43,017 bases of DNA from a bacterium (GTDB lineage Bacteria; Chloroflexota; Dormibacteria; Aeolococcales; Bog-877): positions 1-43,017 of the forward strand of contig JAJYXT010000020.1 in the NCBI GenBank assembly GCA_021801645.1, read 5' to 3'. Below the pieces are notes generated by a model. It was not told where the DNA came from. It ran no database searches and saw only the letters and a program-made list of their open reading frames with translations. A program made the translations under genes and the position numbers. Shown piece by piece: positions 14,952 to 22,786 of this stretch (within the stretch, counting starts at the first letter, position 1; each line of letters starts with the position of its first letter).

Positions 14952-15832
14952 GTCCCGGCCCCCTCTCCCGGGTCGGGGAAGAGTGGCGGGGTAACGGCCA
15001 GAGAATCCTCGGGAGGGGGGTATCCCAACCGCAGCAGCTCGGCCATCTGCAGGCCGTTGATCACCGCGTAGTTCGCGCGGTTGTTGTTGAAGAGCAGCTG
15101 GATGCGCGCGGCCGTCTCGGCCAGCCGGGTGATCGAGGGAACCCAGTCGGCCAGCTCCTCCCTCGAGTACAGGTAGTCGAAGCGGTCGCCACTCCGACGG
15201 CCCTTCGCGTACCAGGTTGCCCGGTTCCGGCCGTGGAACCGCACGACCACCAGCCGGGGGTCGGTAACCTCCAGCAGCCGAGGGAAGGAGCCCTCCCCCA
15301 GCTGGGGCTCATCCGCAAGGCAGAGGGAGACTGCCTGGCGGCGCAGGAACTCGACCACCGACCCACCGTCCGGCTGGGCCCAGCTGCGGTGCCGGAATTC
15401 GAATACCAGCAGGTCCTCGGGGTGGCGGGCGCGGATCCGCTCCAACCGTTCCAGGTTCTCGGCCCCCTTGGTGTACCAGGGGGGAAACTGGTAGTGCACC
15501 GCCACCAGCTTCCCCGCCTCGCGCAGCGGCTCGAGGGAGGCCAGGAAGCGCTCCACCTCCTCGGAGGTGGGCTCGCGGGCCCGGCCCCCCTCGCGCTCGT
15601 GGTAGGTGAGCGAGCGGTATGCCTTGACGTTGAATCGGAAGTCGGCAGGGGTCACCTCTGCCCAGGTGGCCGTCCGGTTGGGGGCGGGGATGGCGTAGTA
15701 GCTGCTGTCCACCTCCACCAGGGGGAAAAATCGGGCATAGTGCTCCAGCCGACGCCCCGGGGGCAGCCCCTTGGGATAGAAGCCCTCGTGATCGCTCCAG
15801 TTGCAGGTGCCGACGGTGACCTCGGCGCGCAC
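14948..15832 (-). CDS. DUF72 (YecE-like) TIM-barrel protein
   Basis: A 294-residue protein matching the DUF72 family. It starts with the usual GTCNWSDHEGFYP, then has VEVDSSYYAIP, FRFNVKAYR, FEFRHRSW and the near-C-terminal LLFNNNRANYAVINGLQM. The fold is a TIM-type barrel and the biochemical role is not established. The GTG start at 15832 lies 47 bases from the divergent PPOX-fold gene. DedA follows in a four-base overlap, making a two-gene operon. Confidence 0.9.
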   Translation of the reverse strand: MRAEVTVGTCNWSDHEGFYPKGLPPGRRLEHYARFFPLVEVDSSYYAIPAPNRTATWAEVTPADFRFNVKAYRSLTYHEREGGRAREPTSEEVERFLASLEPLREAGKLVAVHYQFPPWYTKGAENLERLERIRARHPEDLLVFEFRHRSWAQPDGGSVVEFLRRQAVSLCLADEPQLGEGSFPRLLEVTDPRLVVVRFHGRNRATWYAKGRRSGDRFDYLYSREELADWVPSITRLAETAARIQLLFNNNRANYAVINGLQMAELLRLGYPPPEDSLAVTPPLFPDPGEGAGT

Positions 15833-15866
15833 CCGGTCATGCTCGCAGATGAGGGCCCGGACGCGG

Positions 15867-15872
15867 TACGCT
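15867..15872 (+). promoter_or_regulatory. -10 element for a leaderless PPOX-fold mRNA
   Basis: TACGCT lies seven bases before the ATG at 15880. The seven bases between are C-rich with no purine run, so there is no Shine-Dalgarno sequence. Confidence 0.5.
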
Positions 15873-15879
15873 CCCGCCC

Positions 15880-16275
15880 ATGAGCACTTCCTTGACCCCG
15901 AGCCAGGTCGAATTCCTCCGTCGGCGCCAGTTCGCCCACGTCGCCACCGTGAACCCTGATGGCAGCCCCCATGTGACCGCCCTCTGGGTGGACACCGACG
16001 GCGCGGCGGTGCTGCTGAACACCGCTCTGGGCCGGGTCAAGGCCCGCAACCTGGAGCGCGACCCCCGGATCGCCATCTCCCTCGTGGACAGTGAGAACCC
16101 CTATGACTCGCTCACCATCCAGGGGCGCGCCGAGCTGATCGAGGAAGGCGGCGTGGAGCACATTCGCTCCCTCAGCCAGAAGTACAACGGGGATCCGAAC
16201 TTCCCCCTCCAGCCGGGGGAGAGACGCGTGATCATCCGGGTGGTGCCGGAGCGGATCGGGGGAAGCTTCCGCTAG
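15880..16275 (+). CDS. PPOX-class flavin/F420-binding protein
   Basis: A 131-residue split-barrel protein of the pyridoxamine-5'-phosphate-oxidase-like superfamily. The pattern FAHVATVNPDGSPHVTALWV near the start and the segment RVKARNLERDPRIAISLVD are typical of the small Rv1155-like members, several of which use deazaflavin F420 and others FMN. The protein should be a soluble reductase or oxidase of unknown substrate. If the cofactor is F420, this would fit an actinobacterial or Chloroflexota-type host, but no F420 biosynthesis gene is present here to support that. It is transcribed alone, divergently from the DUF72-DedA pair. Confidence 0.85.
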   Translation: MSTSLTPSQVEFLRRRQFAHVATVNPDGSPHVTALWVDTDGAAVLLNTALGRVKARNLERDPRIAISLVDSENPYDSLTIQGRAELIEEGGVEHIRSLSQKYNGDPNFPLQPGERRVIIRVVPERIGGSFR

Positions 16276-16356
16276 CCCACGCCCCCTGCCCATCGCGGGG
16301 CTGCGGACTCGACCACGCTGCGACAGGGCTCGTGGGCCGGCTGCGTCGACCTCGGG

Positions 16357-16938
16357 TCAAGCCCCCCCGACTTTGCGGGAAACAGTCCGCCCCAGACAGG
16401 ACGCCAGCCGGTCGATGGCCGGGGCGCCTGGGTCCACCGGCTGCGGGGGGCCGAACGGTTGCCGCTCCGGCGGGATTCGCTCCAGCATCGGCGCGGTGAA
16501 GGCGAGGGCATGCTCCGCCGCATCCTCCGGGAACGAAGGCGCCTGCCCAGTGGCCTGGGCGAGGTCCCATCCGTGCACCAGGATCTCGGTGACCCGGAGC
16601 CCGAGGGCGACCGCACCGGGAACGGACCCGAAGGGCACCTGGACCACACTGTCCATCACCCCGGGCTGCCGGAACGCCGCCAGTAGCCGCACCGCCGACT
16701 CGTGGTACGCCTCGGGCAGCGCTCGCCCAGTCGGAGGCACGGCGGGCGCATCCCCGCCGAGGGCTCGGGTGAATAGGTCATTGCCCCCGATGAGGTGCTC
16801 GGCCACCTGGCGCACCGTCCATTCGGTGCACGGCGTGGGCAGTTCCCACTGGTCTTCGGCGATGGCGTCGATGGTCGACCCGGTCACCTCCAGGCTGACC
16901 TCCAGCGACCCCGTTGCATCTCTGGGCAAGAGCCGCAC
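16357..16938 (-). CDS. TIGR03086-type / mycothiol-isomerase-like DinB-fold protein
   Basis: A 193-residue protein with the four-helix DinB/maleylpyruvate-isomerase N-terminal pattern. TPCTEWTVRQVAEHLIGGN carries the first metal-ligand His, and LRVTEILVHGWDLAQATG carries the second region. This matches the TIGR03086 family common in Actinomycetota, whose members bind a metal and are often thought to act on thiol adducts. The GTG start has GGGAG directly adjacent, too close for normal use. A -10-like TACGCT (16965-16970, minus strand) lies 26 bases upstream. The upstream stretch to 17167 (229 bases) shows no gene. Confidence 0.82.
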   Translation of the reverse strand: MRLLPRDATGSLEVSLEVTGSTIDAIAEDQWELPTPCTEWTVRQVAEHLIGGNDLFTRALGGDAPAVPPTGRALPEAYHESAVRLLAAFRQPGVMDSVVQVPFGSVPGAVALGLRVTEILVHGWDLAQATGQAPSFPEDAAEHALAFTAPMLERIPPERQPFGPPQPVDPGAPAIDRLASCLGRTVSRKVGGA

Positions 16939-17167
16939 CTCCCATCTACCGGCGCACCTGGCTCAGCGTATCAGTGGGGCCACACCCGTGCCGGCCACAG
17001 AGCCAGAGCGGGCTGCCCCGAGGGGATCGCCACGCTGACGATGGCAAAGGCCGGACGATACGTTGAAGCGGAGACCGTCCGCAGGGCGAAACCTAGGGGG
17101 CGGGAGCCACCCTCCGGCCCCGTCGCCCTGGATGGGCCACGGAGGGAGCCGGCCTGTCAGCGCCTGG

Positions 17168-18169
17168 TCAACCGGGTCTGACCGGCCCGCTTCCGGTGCC
17201 CGCCGCGGCGTTGGAGATCTCGTCAAGATCCCGCGAGGTCAGCTGCATGGTTCCCGCGCCGACCCATCCATCCACCTGGGCGGGGCTCCTCGCGCCCACG
17301 ATCGCCCCGGTGACCCCAGGCCAGGTCAAAGTCCAGGCCACGGCCACGGCGGCCACGGTCTGCCCATGGCGGTGGGCGATCGGCCTCAGCGCCTCGGCCA
17401 GCTCCAGGTTGTGGGCAAGCCGGGTCCCCTGGAATTCGGGGTCGCGCGACCTCCAATCGTCGGGGGAGAGCGAGGCCGCCCGATCCCAGGAGAAGGCCCC
17501 AGTGAGCAGCCCGGCCTGCATCGGGCTGTAGACGATCACCCCGGTGCCGTGATCACGGCACCAGGGGATGATCTCGGCGGCGGCCTCCCTGCGGATCAGG
17601 GAGAAGGGCGGTTGCAGCGAGTCGACATGGCCCAAGCGCTCGGCCACCTCCAGCTGGGACTGGTCGTGGTTGGACAGACCGACCCAGCGGACCTTCCCCT
17701 CGCGTTGCAGGTCCAGAAGGCAGCCCCAGTACTCCTCGAGCGGCGTCCCGTCCTCCGCCGGCCAGTGCATCTGGTAGAGGTCCACCTGCTCCACCCGCAG
17801 CCGCCGGAGGGAAGCCTCTAGTTCGCGCCGTATGGACTCCGGCCGCCCCACCTCCTTCGGCTCGCGACTGTGGTCGGACTCATCCCACACCAGCCCGCAC
17901 TTGGTGAAAACGTAGGGGCGGTCGCCCGCCGGGATCCCCTCCAGCGCCCGCGCCACCACCTCCTCCGAGTGGCCCAGACCGTACACGGCTGCGGTGTCGA
18001 TCCAGTTCACGCCCAGTTCCAGGGCGCGGTGGATGGCGGCGATGGAGAGCTCGTCGTCCTGCGCCCCCCAGGAGAAGGCCCAACCCGAACCGCCGGCGGC
18101 CCAGGCGCCGAATCCCACCTGGGTGATCTCCATGTCGGTGCGTCCGAGCCGGCGCCGGCTCAGATCCAT
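17168..18169 (-). CDS. Aldo/keto reductase (third of three)
   Basis: A 333-residue aldo/keto reductase of the YajO/PhdYhdN-like branch. The tetrad is present: Asp and Tyr in WIDTAAVYG, Lys in YVFTKCGLVW and His in LYQMHWPAE. The cofactor segment reads GAIVGARSPAQVDGW. It begins 43 bases after the dihydroorotate-dehydrogenase-like gene on the same strand without an obvious promoter or terminator between, so it may be the last gene of the pyruvate:ferredoxin oxidoreductase operon. The ribosome-binding region (AGGGGCGGGCGGCG) is weak. The substrate is unknown. Confidence 0.9.
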   Translation of the reverse strand: MDLSRRRLGRTDMEITQVGFGAWAAGGSGWAFSWGAQDDELSIAAIHRALELGVNWIDTAAVYGLGHSEEVVARALEGIPAGDRPYVFTKCGLVWDESDHSREPKEVGRPESIRRELEASLRRLRVEQVDLYQMHWPAEDGTPLEEYWGCLLDLQREGKVRWVGLSNHDQSQLEVAERLGHVDSLQPPFSLIRREAAAEIIPWCRDHGTGVIVYSPMQAGLLTGAFSWDRAASLSPDDWRSRDPEFQGTRLAHNLELAEALRPIAHRHGQTVAAVAVAWTLTWPGVTGAIVGARSPAQVDGWVGAGTMQLTSRDLDEISNAAAGTGSGPVRPG

Positions 18170-18212
18170 CGCCGCCCGCCCCTAGACTCTGTCACCCTTG
18201 GTCCTCCCTGCC

Positions 18213-19214
18213 TCACCACGGGCCCCGGTCCTGCGAATTGGCCAGGCGGAGCGCCTCAACATAGGTTGAGCGTAGCTCAGCCGGGTGAACGGAGGTGGAG
18301 ACCCCTGTGCGGATCTCTGGCAGGTGCTCCAGGCCGTGCGCTTCCATCCAGCCGATCAGCCCATCCAGCAGAGACCTGGCGTGGTCCGGTCCGTGCCGCA
18401 GCAGGGCCGAGGTGGTCATCACGGCGTCGGCCCCCACCAGCAGATAGCGGATCAGGTCTTGCGAGGAGTCCACCCCGGAGCTCCCCGCCAGGGAGGCCCT
18501 CACCCTTCCCCTGAGCAGCGAGATCCAGAGCCGCGGAAGGCGACCATCCATCGGAGTGGAGAGCCCGATCCCGGGGAGCGCCCGTCCGGTCTCCGGGTCG
18601 ATCTCGGGCTGCAGCCAGCGGTTGAAGAGGATCAGCCCGTCGGCACCAGCGCGGTCCAGACGGGTCGCCATCTCCCCGAGGGAGCTAAAGTAGGGCACGA
18701 GCTTGACCGCCACCGGGACCCGGGCTGCCGCCCTGGCGGACTGAACCGCTTCCAGGAGCCGGGTCTCCACCTCCGCCGAGGTCATCTCAAGATCCGCCGG
18801 CAGCTGATAGAAATTGAGCTCGATGGCCGCGGCTCCTGCCTCCCCCATGGAGCGGGCCAGCCCGGCCCATCCCTCGGGGGTCGCCGCGTTGAGGCTGGCC
18901 AGCACCGGTATCTCCACCGCCCCGGCCGCCCTCTCTATCAACCTCAAGTAGGCCTCCGGGGAGGAGGCCGGAGCGGTAGTCTCGGGGAAGTAGGAGAGCG
19001 ACTCCGGGAAGACGTCCGCCCCCTGGTCGAGCAGCATCCCCTCACGGCGCTCAGCCTCCAGGATGTCCTCCTCGAAGAGCGACGGGAGCACCACCGCCCC
19101 GACACCGGCCTCCGCCAGGCGGCGCACGCCCGCCACGGTGCGGGAGAGCGGCGAGGGCGAGGCGATGAGGGGATTGCGCAGGCTGAGCCCGAGGTAGGGT
19201 GCAGTGAGGTCCAT
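18213..19214 (-). CDS. Dihydroorotate dehydrogenase-like flavoprotein
   Basis: A 333-residue FMN-type TIM barrel. It starts with DLTAPYLGLSLRNPLIASPSPL, the opening of PyrD/PreA-type proteins, and keeps the phosphate-binding tail region (AGSSGVDSSQDLIRYLLVGADAVMTTSAL, read in shorter pieces). The substrate segment of true dihydroorotate dehydrogenases (N-x-SCPN) is here IELNFYQLPADLEM. The usual Cys and Asn of that motif are gone, so pyrimidine synthesis is unlikely. No Fe-S motif is fused. The ATG overlaps the stop of the PFOR gene by one base (TGATG), so it is co-translated with it. The family is known to occur beside PFOR genes; its reaction is not known to me. Confidence 0.85.
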   Translation of the reverse strand: MDLTAPYLGLSLRNPLIASPSPLSRTVAGVRRLAEAGVGAVVLPSLFEEDILEAERREGMLLDQGADVFPESLSYFPETTAPASSPEAYLRLIERAAGAVEIPVLASLNAATPEGWAGLARSMGEAGAAAIELNFYQLPADLEMTSAEVETRLLEAVQSARAAARVPVAVKLVPYFSSLGEMATRLDRAGADGLILFNRWLQPEIDPETGRALPGIGLSTPMDGRLPRLWISLLRGRVRASLAGSSGVDSSQDLIRYLLVGADAVMTTSALLRHGPDHARSLLDGLIGWMEAHGLEHLPEIRTGVSTSVHPAELRSTYVEALRLANSQDRGPW

Positions 19215-22200
19215 CAGCTGGAGCGCCGGGCGTCGGCGGCAAACGCCGCGGCGGGCCGGGAGGCCATCTCCTCATAGGTGGCCCAGCGCCGTGCCACCGC
19301 ATCCGCCCCCAGACGGGCCAGCCTCTCCGCCTCCTCCGGGTCAGTCCGGGAGAGCGAGGAATAGCGGATCTCCCGTCCGGTGTACTCGGGAAGGGGCAGC
19401 CGGGGGCGTGGGGAATCGAGGAGGAACGGGTTGCCTCCCTCGCGGCGCACCACCGGGTCGTAGCGCAGAAGGGGCCAGTATCCGCTGGCGACCGCCCGGT
19501 ACTGCTGGTCAAGCCCCTTCTGCATGTCGATGCCGTGGGCGATGCAGTGGCTGTAGGCGATGATCAGGGAGGTCCCGTCGTACGCCTCCGCCTCCCGGAA
19601 GGCCCGGAGGGTCTGCTCCGGGTCGGCGCCCATGGCCACCCGGGCGACGTAGACGTTGCCATAGGCGATCGCCTGCAGAGCCAGGTCCTTCTTCTCAGCG
19701 GTCTTGCCGGCGGCGGCGAACTTGGCCACCGCCCCCAGGGGAGTGGCCTTGGACATCTGCCCCCCGGTGTTGGAGTAGACCTCCGTGTCCAGGACCAGGA
19801 TGTTGACATTTCGGCCGCTGGCCAGGACGTGGTCCAGCCCCCCGAAACCGATGTCGTAGGCCCAGCCGTCTCCCCCCACGATCCAAACGCTGCGCCGGAC
19901 CAGATGGTCCAGAACGCTGCCCAGGTCCTGAGCCGCCGCGCCCTCGACCTGGGCCAGCCTCTGGCGGAGCACCTCCACCCTCTCTCGCTGGGCGGCGAAC
20001 TGCGACTCGGTTCGCTGGGGGGCGCTCAGGACCTCGTCGACCAGCTCCTGGCCCAACTGCGGGCTCAGCTCGGAGAGCCGGCGGCGGGCCAGCTCCAGCT
20101 GGCGGTCCGCGGCGAGCCGCAGCCCGAGGCCAAACTCGGCATTGTCCTCGAACAGCGAGTTGGACCAGGCAGGGCCGCGCCCGTGGGCGTCCTTGGTCCA
20201 GGGGGTGGTGGGCAGGTTTCCACCGTAGATAGAAGAGCACCCGGTGGCGTTGGCCACCACCAACCGATCTCCGAAGAGCTGAGTGAGTAGCTTGAGGTAC
20301 GGCGTCTCGCCGCAGCCGGCGCAGGCTCCGGAGAACTCAAAGAGGGGCTCCAGGAACTGGGCCCCACGGACGGTGCCGAAGTCCACCCGGGAGCGGTCGG
20401 GCACGGGCAGGGACTCGAAGAAAGAGATGCTCGCCCGCTCGCGCTCCAGGATGGGCGAGATCTCCTCCAGGTTGATGGCTCGCCGCGCCGGATCATGAGG
20501 GTCGGCGACCGGGCAGGCCTCGAAGCAGAGGGCACACCCGGTGCAGTCCTCCGGGTACACCTGCAGGGTGTAGGTGGTATCCGGCAAGCCCTTGGCGTTG
20601 AGCGCTCGGGACTTGAAGCCGGAGGGCGCCTCGGCCAGTTGGGCCGCTGGGTAGAACTTGGAGCGGATCACGCTGTGGGGGCAGACGAAGCTGCAGTTCC
20701 CGCACTGGATGCAGAGCTCAGGGTCCCAGCTGGCGACCAGCTCTGAGACCCGGGGCTTCTCGTACACCGCGGTCCCAGAGGGCCACGTTCCATCGGGCGG
20801 CAGGGCCCCCACCGGGACCTCGTCACCGTGACCCGCCATCAGCCGGGCGGTCACCTCTCGGACGAACCTCGGGGCGCTCTCGGGCACGGGAGGGATGAGC
20901 TGGCGCTCTGAGGTGACGGAGGTCGGAACCACCACCCGCTCCATCCTCTCCAGGGCGGCGTCCACCGCCCTCAGGTTGGCCTTCACGGTCCGGGAACCGC
21001 GCCGCCCGTATGTCTTCTCGATCGCCTCCTTGATGCGGGCGACAGCGACCTCCCGCTCCAACACCCCGGAGATGGCGAAGTAGCAGGCCTGGAGAACGGT
21101 GTTGACCCGGCCACCCAAACCCAGGTCCCGGGCGATGGCGCCGGCGTCGATCACCCAGAAGTTGATCTCCTTGTGGAGGATCTGCTCCTGGACCGGGCGG
21201 GGCAGCTGGTCCCAGACCTCGGCCGCCGGATAGGGGGTGTTGAGCAGGAAGGTCGCCCCCCTGGCCGCCGTGGCCAGCACATCGACCCTCTCCAGCAGTG
21301 AGGGGTGGTGGCAGCCCACGAAGCCCGCCTCCCGGATCAGGTAGGGCGCCCGGATGGGCTCGGTGCCAAACCTCAGGTGGGAAACGGTCTGGGAGCCGGA
21401 CTTCTTGGAGTCGTAGACGAAATATCCCTGGGCGTGCAGCCCCCCTTCCGTGCCCAGGATCTTGATGGTGTTCTTGTTGGCACCCACCGTCCCGTCCGAA
21501 CCGAGTCCGTAAAAGAGGGCCCGGGACGTACCCGAGGGCTCCACCTGGAAGTCGGGGTCGTAGTCGACACTGCTGTGAGAGACGTCGTCCTGAATCCCCA
21601 CCGTGAGGCGGCGTCGGGGAGAAGGGGAGCGAAGCTCCCGGAACACCCCTTGCACCATCCCCGGGGTGAATTCCTTGGACGCCAGCCCGTAGCGGCACCC
21701 GACCACCATGGGGAGGCTCGGGCGCGCCCTCCTGGTATGGGCCTCGGCGAGCGCCGTGCTCACGTCCAAGAACAGCGGCTCACCCTGGGAGCCCGGCTCC
21801 TTGGTGCGGTCGAGCACGGCGACCCTGGAGGCGGTCTCAGGGATGGCCTGGAGCAGCTCGGCTTCAGGGAAGGGGCGGTAGAGATGCACTGTCACCACCC
21901 CGACCCGCTCCCCGCGGGCCACCAGCGACTTCACCGTCTCCTCGGCGGTCTGGGCGCCGGACCCCATGGCGACCAGGACCTGCTCGGCCTCCGGGTGTCC
22001 CGAGTACTCCACCAGGTGATAGCTGCGCCCGCTGATCTGGGCCAGCTGGTCCATCGCCTCCTGGACCAGCTGCGGGGTGCGGGCCAGGAACGGCGAGCTG
22101 GCCTCACGGGCCTGGAAGGCCACGTCCGGGTTGTGGGAGGTGCCCCGGATCACCGGGTGCTCTGGGGTGAGCCCCCGCCCGCGGTGTTCCAGGATCAGCT

Positions 22201-22786
22201 CCAGGGGCACCAGCCGGCGCAGCTCCTCGTCAGAGAGGAGCTCCACCGTGTTGAGCTCGTGGGAGGTGCGGAAGCCGTCGAAGAAATGGATGAAGGGGAC
22301 TCTGGCCCTCAGGGTGGCCAGCTCGGCCACGGCGGCCAGGTCGTGGGCCTCCTGCACCGAGGAGGAGGAGAGGAGGGCAAACCCGGTCTGACGCGCGGCC
22401 ATCACGTCGGAGTGGTCGCCGAAGATCGACAGGGCCTGCCCGGCGATCGCCCGGGCTGCCACGTGGATGACCGTGGAGGTGAGTTCGCCGGCGATCTTGT
22501 AGAGGTCGGGGATCATGAGCAGCAGCCCTTGGGAGGCGGTGAACGTCGTGGCCATGGCGCCGCCCTGCAGCGCTCCGTGCAACGCCCCCGCCGCGCCCCC
22601 CTCGCTCTGCATCTCCACCACGGCCGGGACACTGCCGTAGACGTTGGGTCGGCGCTGGCTGGCCCACTCGTCCGCCAGCTCGGCCATGGGAGAGGCGGGG
22701 GTGATCGGATAGATGCAGCAGACCTCGTTGAGACGGTAGGCGGTGGACACGGCCGCCTCGTTGCCGTCGACTATGGCCCTCGTCAT
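19214..22786 (-). CDS. nifJ: Pyruvate:ferredoxin (flavodoxin) oxidoreductase, single-chain
   Basis: A 1190-residue protein, the usual length of homodimeric PFOR. It catalyses pyruvate + CoA + oxidised ferredoxin to acetyl-CoA + CO2 + reduced ferredoxin, reversibly, in the cytoplasm. Visible parts in order are the N-terminal pyruvate-binding CCIYPITPASPMAELADEW (residues 23-41), then the gamma domain. Two [4Fe-4S] motifs follow at about 690-760, CIQCGNCSFVCP and CTGCALCFEACP. The proximal-cluster cysteines lie in ACAGCGE, with a third in NATGCSSIYGG. The thiamine-diphosphate motif is GDGWAYDIGFGGLDHVLASG with VYSNTGGQMSKATP. The fourth cluster cysteine is in AYSHCIAHGIDM. The start at 22786 makes an ATGA overlap with the GltD-like gene. 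The frame is open another 51 codons upstream, but that is inside the GltD-like gene. Confidence 0.96.
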   Translation of the reverse strand: MTRAIVDGNEAAVSTAYRLNEVCCIYPITPASPMAELADEWASQRRPNVYGSVPAVVEMQSEGGAAGALHGALQGGAMATTFTASQGLLLMIPDLYKIAGELTSTVIHVAARAIAGQALSIFGDHSDVMAARQTGFALLSSSSVQEAHDLAAVAELATLRARVPFIHFFDGFRTSHELNTVELLSDEELRRLVPLELILEHRGRGLTPEHPVIRGTSHNPDVAFQAREASSPFLARTPQLVQEAMDQLAQISGRSYHLVEYSGHPEAEQVLVAMGSGAQTAEETVKSLVARGERVGVVTVHLYRPFPEAELLQAIPETASRVAVLDRTKEPGSQGEPLFLDVSTALAEAHTRRARPSLPMVVGCRYGLASKEFTPGMVQGVFRELRSPSPRRRLTVGIQDDVSHSSVDYDPDFQVEPSGTSRALFYGLGSDGTVGANKNTIKILGTEGGLHAQGYFVYDSKKSGSQTVSHLRFGTEPIRAPYLIREAGFVGCHHPSLLERVDVLATAARGATFLLNTPYPAAEVWDQLPRPVQEQILHKEINFWVIDAGAIARDLGLGGRVNTVLQACYFAISGVLEREVAVARIKEAIEKTYGRRGSRTVKANLRAVDAALERMERVVVPTSVTSERQLIPPVPESAPRFVREVTARLMAGHGDEVPVGALPPDGTWPSGTAVYEKPRVSELVASWDPELCIQCGNCSFVCPHSVIRSKFYPAAQLAEAPSGFKSRALNAKGLPDTTYTLQVYPEDCTGCALCFEACPVADPHDPARRAINLEEISPILERERASISFFESLPVPDRSRVDFGTVRGAQFLEPLFEFSGACAGCGETPYLKLLTQLFGDRLVVANATGCSSIYGGNLPTTPWTKDAHGRGPAWSNSLFEDNAEFGLGLRLAADRQLELARRRLSELSPQLGQELVDEVLSAPQRTESQFAAQRERVEVLRQRLAQVEGAAAQDLGSVLDHLVRRSVWIVGGDGWAYDIGFGGLDHVLASGRNVNILVLDTEVYSNTGGQMSKATPLGAVAKFAAAGKTAEKKDLALQAIAYGNVYVARVAMGADPEQTLRAFREAEAYDGTSLIIAYSHCIAHGIDMQKGLDQQYRAVASGYWPLLRYDPVVRREGGNPFLLDSPRPRLPLPEYTGREIRYSSLSRTDPEEAERLARLGADAVARRWATYEEMASRPAAAFAADARRSS

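Noticed and set aside
16275-16337. Inverted repeat GCCCACG/CGTGGGC between the PPOX and TIGR03086 genes
   Set aside because: Only seven base pairs around a loop of almost 50 bases; not convincing as a terminator.
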